Positions 41,101 to 50,100 of a DNA stretch of 64,000 nt are shown piece after piece. The stretch's first letter is position 1, and every line of letters starts with the position of its first letter. The notes beneath the pieces are model-generated. The model was given only the letters and a program-made list of their open reading frames with translations, had not been told where the DNA came from and did not search any database. The stretch is from positions 52,894 through 116,893 of the forward strand of contig CAJNOI010000013.1 in NCBI GenBank assembly GCA_905250115.1, read 5' to 3'. This stretch comes from Adineta steineri (Eukaryota; Rotifera; Eurotatoria; Adinetida; Adinetidae). Position numbers and translations under genes: made by a program.

Positions 41101-44100
41101 TACAAGCAGATATAGATGTGATGTTAAGTAAACATCGTTCGATTTCACCAAGTTCAATTCGTTGTCCATGTAATTTAATTTGAAAATCTTTTCGACCGTT
41201 ACAATAAAGAAGTCCGTTATGATCCATTCTAATAAGATCACCTGTTCGATAGAATAATTCGCCATCGACTTCTATGAGTGCTCTATTTGTCAAATCATCA
41301 CGTTCAAGATAACCAGCGAAAACACCTACGCCTCCTATAAATAATTCGCCTTCTTGATTAATAACGACAAACTGTAAGAAATTATTCAATAGCAAATATC
41401 GATAATTAGGCAATGGACGTCCTATTGAAATACTCTCTGCATTAACTTTAATGTCTACGGGATAAAAAGTGCAAGTAACCGTAGTTTCTGTTAAACCATA
41501 CCAATTCCAAAAGATAAAATATTGTGTAGGATCATTGAGTATTAAATTGACTAATTTCATAGAACATGGCTCACCTAAAAAGTAAGAGAACATCATAAAA
41601 GATTCTATAATTTATATGATGATTACTTACCGATAGTACAAAGTGATCTAAGATATTTTATGAAATGTAAATAATTATTCTGTTTAAGAAAAGTAAAAAG
41701 GTTGCGAAGTAAACTTGGTACAGAGTGCATATAAGTAACTTGTTTGTTTTTCATAATTTCAGCAAGATAGTTCAATTCAACAGTTCCTCTTGGATGCAGC
41801 ATGATTATTGTAGCTCCAATTATCAATGAACCAATAATTTCTTGAACATGATTGTCAAATGAACACCTTGCCATTTGAATCACTGTATCATTGTTAGTAA
41901 ATGAATCAATACACATTAAAGAATAGATACATTGAATAAAATTTCTATGTCGAACTCGAACCTATAAACAAACAGATCATCATATACTATAAATATATAA
42001 TCTCCTTCATTGGTAAATAATGTATCAATAGAAATTTAAACCGATTGAATTTTCTTAGAAAATTAATGAAAACAATAAAAAGTTAATCTTTATCTCATAT
42101 AACTCATTTATTTCCTTTATTATGTGTTAGTTGTATAGCTAATTCAATGCTCACCCCTTTCGGCATTCCTGTCGAACCACTTGTAAATATAATGTAGGCT
42201 ATGCTATCGATAGTCACATGAACGGATGATAATTGATCAATATTAAAATGTTGAAATAAATTATTATTGATCAGTATAGAATCAATGTCTAATATAGTGA
42301 TAGTATCATTAAATTTATTTCTTGTCACATAATGAGAAAGAACAAGACGACTTTGTGTTTGTTGCAAAAGCATACGCAAACGACTTTCTGGATTCCGAAA
42401 TGACAGTGGAAAATATACACCACCAGCCATCTCAATTGCTATAATACCAATGACCTAATAAATATCAATATTTTACATACGGTATATATTTATTTTAGCT
42501 ATTAACTTACCATAGATAGACTTCGTTCCACACATTGCGAGATAACGTCACTTGGGATGATACCATATTGATCTAAAAGATGGACAGCTATCATCTTGGC
42601 ATAAGCAAAAAGCTCAGCATATGTCAAAGATTGTTCATCCAGTTCAACAGCTAGTTTTTGTGGATGTTTCAGTACTTGATATACAAATTCATGATGAATA
42701 CAAGTAAGAGGAGATGATGAAAATGATATTTGCGTATTATTCAGTGACTGCATTAAATATCGTTCATTTGATAATAATATTGATAATTCGTAGATTGGTT
42801 TGTTTATTTGACTGTCGATAATAGATGCAGATAGTTGATTCAAGATGAAATGAAATCGTTGTGAAATCTTCTCTACCGTTTCTCGATTGAATAAGTCAAG
42901 TGACGCATTGATTGTACATGATAATTCATTTAGATTGGAATCATGATAAATAGAAAGAGAGAAGTCGGATATACTTAATATCTCATCTTCATTGATATGG
43001 CATGAGAAAGATGCTGGCACAAGTTGAGAATCACCAATCATAACTGCATTGTTGTCGTTGTTGCTCTTGTATGATATGAATTCCAAAGATGTATCCAAAA
43101 ATGCATGTTTTGAAATATGTGGATGTTGATTGAGAATACGTTGAAGTGGAAAATATGAATACTTCATACTCTTTGTTGTTATCTCTTGAACATGTTCGAG
43201 TACTTGATGAAAACACCAATGTGGATCTAATTGACATCGTAAAGGAATGATATTCTCAAACAATCCAATGATTGATTTGAGTACATCTCTGTATCGATTA
43301 TTATTAATATTCATAGCTAGACATAGATCTGATTGTCCATTGGTTAATTTGAATAGAAAGATGAAATAAACAGCAAATGTGAGATGTTCAAGTGAGATGT
43401 TGTTTAATGATGCATGGATCAGAAAGTGATGTGATAGATCTTGACCAAAATCAAAAGAAATGGATATTCCACGACCAGTTCGATGTTCATTTGAGAGACG
43501 ATATCGATCAGATGGTAACGATAATGGTTGATCGAGTTTACAATCATGAAGAGCATCAAGCCAAAACATACTTGCACCAGTCATTGACATTTGTTGTTCA
43601 ATAACAGCGTCTACATAGTGAAAGAAAATAGTGTATTAGTAAATAAAGAAGTAGAAGTAGTATTTATATTTACAATCGAGATAACGTAGATGAGTGTTGT
43701 CATCATATAATAATTGACCTGTTGTATATGCTTGATTGAGATCATGAAGAAAGATATTCATTGATGGATAATCAAATAAAGCATGATGAAAATTGAAAAT
43801 GAGTACATCTTGATCAGAAAGTAAATCATTTGAAGAGATTTGTTTATAATAAACAAGATGGCATTGAAAAACGGGGCCCTTTGCAAGATCTAAAAGTCGA
43901 GGATTATATTTTTCTTCATGCATTATATCATTGAGTTGCTCTTGTGTTTCGTAAGTGTGTTTGATGAATGTATATAATATATAATTATCGTCATCGATGC
44001 CAGCAATTCGTTGCATAAATGAATTCTTTTCTGCATCAAAGTTAAGTAATGTACGAAATGATTGATGTTTTTTAACAATTAGCTGAAGAGCCTGTCGAAG

Positions 44101-47100
44101 TTGTTGTATTGATAAAATATGTCCTTTAGTAAGACAGTAGAGAAAAGGCATATTATAGATTGCTACTTGAGGCTTGTCTGGATCAAATCGAACTCGTTCA
44201 TCGGACAAAATGCGAGCTTGTGCATATGATGCTGGTGCTGAAATTAATAATGAGATATTAATCAGACATAACTGAAGTTATGATTATATGGTTCGGTAAT
44301 CCTGATGGCTGATAATGAAAGAATTCTAGTGAGTCAACTGGAATGATGCGTAAAACATATAAGAAGTTGCAGAAAAAATCGAAAACCAGCTAACATAAGT
44401 TTGGAAGACCACAAACACTTTCAGATCAGGCTATTACAAATTATTTATACTAACAATATCTTTAAAATTTAACATCGGTTTCAAAGTATAAATTGGATTA
44501 GAAGTATTAATATTTAGTATACTAGTTTCTATAAGAATTTATGGAAGACAAGGAAGAAAGCTATTAACGCAATCTCTGAATCTAAAATGTAAAACACAAA
44601 ATCACTGTGATTACTAATAGGAAAATATCTTTAATAAATAAGTTGAAATCTATCTTGATTAAGATTATCAATCTCTTCGAGTCATGAGGCCTGCTTAAAT
44701 TAAAACGCGTACGTTCCACGGATCGTTTCAATTCACTTATTAACTAATGATTTTTATGAATCGATTTTGAGATATATTCACTAAATTTCATATTTTAGAC
44801 TGTGCTCGTTATAGTATCGATCATATCTGTGGAGAAAAGGGAGATCGCTTGTAGTACGTGGTATATAGAAAAGAAGGAAGTAGAGAAACTTGATAGACAA
44901 CCAACACACAATAATATATGGNNNNNNNNNNNNNNNNNNNNNNNNNNNNNNNNNNNNNNNNNNNNNNNNNNNNNNNNNNNNNNNNNNNNNNNNNNNNNNN
45001 NNNNNNNNNNNNNNNNNNNNNAGATGATTATCAAAAGAGCATCGAGCCATCTGTATTATTGTATCAGTTTTTGTTAATATATCAACATAAACAAATGAGC
45101 GTAAAAACTGAGTGAAATTTCGATGGCGTAGTTGAACCTATTAAAAAATGAATACATTAAAAAATACAAATAGTCAAAAAAGACAAGATCTTATACAAAC
45201 CGCTTTCGGAATACCAGTTGATCCACTAGTAAAAATTACAAAGAGAATATTTTCTGATGTTATTGGTACATCTGACATTTGAGTCAGATGAATGCTAGTA
45301 GAATTTGCTTCATTATTTATAATTGTATCAATATTTAAAGTTACAATATCGATTTCAAAAAGAATGCGTGTAGACGAATGAACAAGAACTAAATGACTTC
45401 GAGTTTCTTTCACAAGAATTTGTAGACGTTGTGAAGGATCTTGTGATGATAAAGGACAATAGGCACCACCAGCCATAATAATTGATAAAATGCCAATGAC
45501 CTAAAGAGAAATAAAGGATATATTATACACATATTATTGCAAACCATATTTTCTAAATATATTTACCATAGATAAACTTCGCTCTACACATTGACAAATA
45601 ATATCACCCGATTTCACATTGTATTTATTTAATAAGACGAGAGAAAGTTGTTGAACATAATATAAAAGTTCTGTATATGTCAATGATTGTTCATCAAGTT
45701 CAACAGCTATTTTTTGTGGATGTTGTATTACTTGATAAATAAATTCATGATGCATACAAGTGGCAGAAGAAAACAATACTTGTGTATTGTTCATTGATTG
45801 TATAAGTAATCTTTCATTTGATAACATTATTGATATTTCATAGATTGATTTATTCTTCATTATGTCATTGACAGATGTAAAGAGATCATATAATATTGAA
45901 TGAAATTGTTGTGAAATCTTATTTATTGCCTCTTGATTGAATAAATCGAGTGACGCATTAATCATACATGAGAATTGATTTATGTTGAGATCATATTGAA
46001 TAGTAAGAATGAAATCAAACTTGCTCACATCTTCATCTTCATCCATTGTAATTGATAATGGAAGACTACAAAGTTCACTATCACCAATCATTATTTTCTT
46101 CTCAATAGTAACAAAATCAAAAGATATATCAAGAAATGTAGGCTTTGAACAATCAGAATGTTGTGCAAGAATATGTTGAAAAGGAAAATATGAATATTTC
46201 ATACCATTTGTTGCCATTCCTTGAACATATTCAACTAGTTGATGAAATGAACCATAACGATCTAATTGACATCGTAATGGAATAAGATTTTCATATGATC
46301 CAATTATTGATTTGAATTCACCTTTATATCTAGTATGTGTATTCATTCCAATACATATATCTCGTTCTCCACTAGATAATTTAAATAAAAATGTATAATA
46401 AGCAGCAAGTGCTAGATGTTGAAGTTCTATATTGTTTGTTAATGCATAGTTAACAAAATCAAATGAAAGATCCTGACCAAAATCAAATGATATCGATGTT
46501 CCACGACCACTTCGATGTTCATTTGATAGACGATGTCGATCATAGGGTAATGATAAAGATCGATCAAGGTTACAATCACGAAGAGTATCAAGCCAAAACA
46601 TACTTGCACTAGTCATTGGCATCTGTTGTTCAATAAGAGCATCTAAATAAAACGAAAAAAAAGAGATAAGATCGATCTATTAACAAAGACAAATATGAGA
46701 AATATATACAATCAAGATAACGTAGATCAGTATTTTGATTGATAGGTAGCTGATTTGATATATATGCTTGATTGAGATCATGAAGAAATATTTTCATTGA
46801 TAGAAAATCAAATAAAACATGATGAAAATTAAAAATAATTCTATCTTTATCACAAAGAAGATTATTTGAAGAAATTTTTTTATAATAGAGAATGTGACAT
46901 CGAAAGACAAGACCTTGATCAAGATGAAAAAGTTGAGAATTGTATTTCTCATCGTACATAATAGTATGAAGTTGTTCATCTGTTTCGAAAGTACTTTCAA
47001 TAAATGTAAATGATTTTCTAGTATGATCATTGATATCAATAATTCGTTGTATAAGTTTATTTGTTTCATTATCGAAAATAATTGATGTTTGAAGTGATTG

Positions 47101-50100
47101 ATGTTTTTTAACAATAAGTTGAAGTGCATGGTAAAGTTGTGTAGTTGATAATGTATGTTTTGAATGAAGACGATAGAGAAAAGGCATATTATTAATTGCA
47201 ACTTGTGTTTTATCTTGATCGAATCGAATTCGTTCATCAAACTAAATACGAGATTGTGCATAAGAAGCTGGTCCTTAACAGAACAAAGACTATATAATAT
47301 ACAAATCTATACAAATAATCATACCTTCATTCTTAATATTAGGTAATCGATGAAAGATTGTTTGTTGTATTTCTTTAGGTACATTCTCCAGACAAAAAGA
47401 TAATTTCGATATTGATTGATTAACTAAATCAGAAGATGTTGTGTTTGTTGACGATGAATGTTTAATAAATAATTGTGAAAGAAGATGTTGAAATTGTTTT
47501 GATAGTTCTTCTACTGTTTCGATATCAAAGACATCTTGTGAACAGATGAGAGAACATGATATTGCTTGATTTGTAACTGTTGGATCATGAAAAAATAATA
47601 GTTTCATATCAAATTTAACAACATTTTGCATTTGTTTCAATGGTATCGGTTGAAATTGTGTTTGATTTACAGATAGAAGATCAGTATGAGTTGAATAAGT
47701 AATGAAATCAAATAATATATTGAGAAAAGCAGCAGATGAATGTTTATAATCTAAATTTTGAAGTATTTGTTGAAGAGGATAATGTGTATGTTCAAGAATT
47801 AAATAAAATTCATTTTGAACTTGTTTGATAAGATGATTGAATGAATAAGTAGGATGAATTTGAATTCTATGTGGTAATTTTGTAACAAACATACCAATTA
47901 GATTTTGTAATTCTGTTCTATATCTATTAGCATGAATGCATGAAATACATAGATCATTTTGATTCTGACTTCATTTATATAAAAATGTATAAAACATGGT
48001 AAGACCTAGTTGAAATGGCGTAACATCTTGTGAAAAAGCATAATCAAATGAAATACCAATAAGATGAACTAAACCTGAATTTTGATCAGTCAATAAACGA
48101 TGTCGATCAAAAGATAACATAATACGACATTCTAAATTCAATCCATCGAGATGTGATTGCCAAAAATAATAAGATAATATTATATCCATTTGTTTTTCAT
48201 AAACTGAATAATCAATGTATTGAAATTGATTTTCATTCTTTAATAATGTACTATCATTTTCTAAATTATATTTAAGATCACTAAAAAATATTCGTCGAGA
48301 AGCACCATCAAATGCAATATGATGGAGATTAAAAATAATAATATCATTTCTTTCTAAATATATTTCTTCATCTTTTCTCGTAAAACTATATTTAATTATG
48401 TGACATCGTAATACAATGCCTCGATTAAGATCAAATAGTTTTGAACTTGTAATTTCTTTATTAGTTATTTTTGTTATTTCCTCATCATTTTCAGCATAAC
48501 TAATTACGAATTCAAATTGATTTCTATAATTAAATTGTTAAATAGATTGAACTAAAACATTTGTATTTATATTCCAATCTAATGATGTTCGAAATATAGC
48601 ATGTTTAGCAATAATTCCATCAATAGCTTGACGTAATCGATCAATTGTAATCTGTTGACCATTCGAATTAGATATCATACGATAAACTAAAGGAACATTA
48701 TAAACAGATGTTTCATTTGAAAAACGAATAGTCTGATCAACAAAAATACGTTGTTGACCATATGATGCTTCAGCTAAAATAAACAATAGATTTTATATAT
48801 ATAGAGAGAGAGAGAAAGAGAAAAATAAAATTATAGATTACCTTGACAAATATTTAGAGTTGACCATAATTGAGTTGGTTGATGAGTTTGAGAAGAAGTA
48901 TGATTAAGCCATTGTTGAAGAATTTGAGTATGTTCAGCAATAGTTGATTGACGAAATAAAGAAGAAATATTAAATGATGAAGATGTTGTATCAAGAGAAA
49001 ATTTTATTTGATATTGCACAAAGAGACACAGTATAGCTAATGAATTACCACCCAATGAGAAAAATGAACGGTTAATAGGTATTTTTGAGTCTACATCCAA
49101 TTGTAATATATCACACCAAAGATCATGTACAAGCTGTTGTTCATTTGTCATTGATATTTCATTGTCTTGATCATTAGAAATTTCATCATTATGTGTTGGT
49201 AAAAGTAATGATGATAGATTAGGTTTAGGAAGTGCTGCTTTATCTAATTTTCCATTAGAATTAAATGGTAATTGATCAACTAGAATAAAAAGAGATGGAA
49301 CCATAAATTGTGGTAAATGATCTTGACAACTAGTATGAATTAATTTTTCATCAAATGGAACTGATTTAGATGTTTTTTTTAATTGTATATATGCAATTAA
49401 ATGGTCTCGTCCACGTTCAACTACTTTAACGACAGCACAGTTAGAAATTGATGGATTAGATTGATAAATAACTGCTTGAATTTCTTCTAATTCTACCCGT
49501 TGTCCATTTACTTTCACTTGAAAATCATTACGACCCAATAATTGAATTTTACTAGTTGAAGGTATTAATCGAGCTAAATCACCTGTTCTATAACTTTTAC
49601 CAGATTCATCTGGAAGTTGAACTAATGATTTGCTATTAAGATCAGGCCTGTTTAAGTAACTATTCATAATAGGTCCACTTGGAAAAAATTCACCTATGTA
49701 TCCGATTGGTATAATTTGAAGAAATTTATTCAATATATGACATCGAAAATAAGGCATCGGTTGACCTGATGGAACTGTACCTGATTCTGATAGTCCATTA
49801 TCTTTTGTTACAACATGAAACATTTGTATGACTGTACCTTCTGTTGCACCACTAAAATTTATATATTGACATCCAATAGGCAACATAGGTAGAATTCGAG
49901 CAATAAAACGGCATGAGATTGGTTCACCTACAAGAACATATATATATATAAACAAATGAATATTTGATAAAAGAAGATTAATAATATTCCTTACCGACAG
50001 ACCATATTAAACGAAGAGTATTGAGTCGAGAATATGCTTTTATGTAGGAACAATACAAACATATGTTGCTTGATGAATCTCAATAACTTGAGATAAATAA

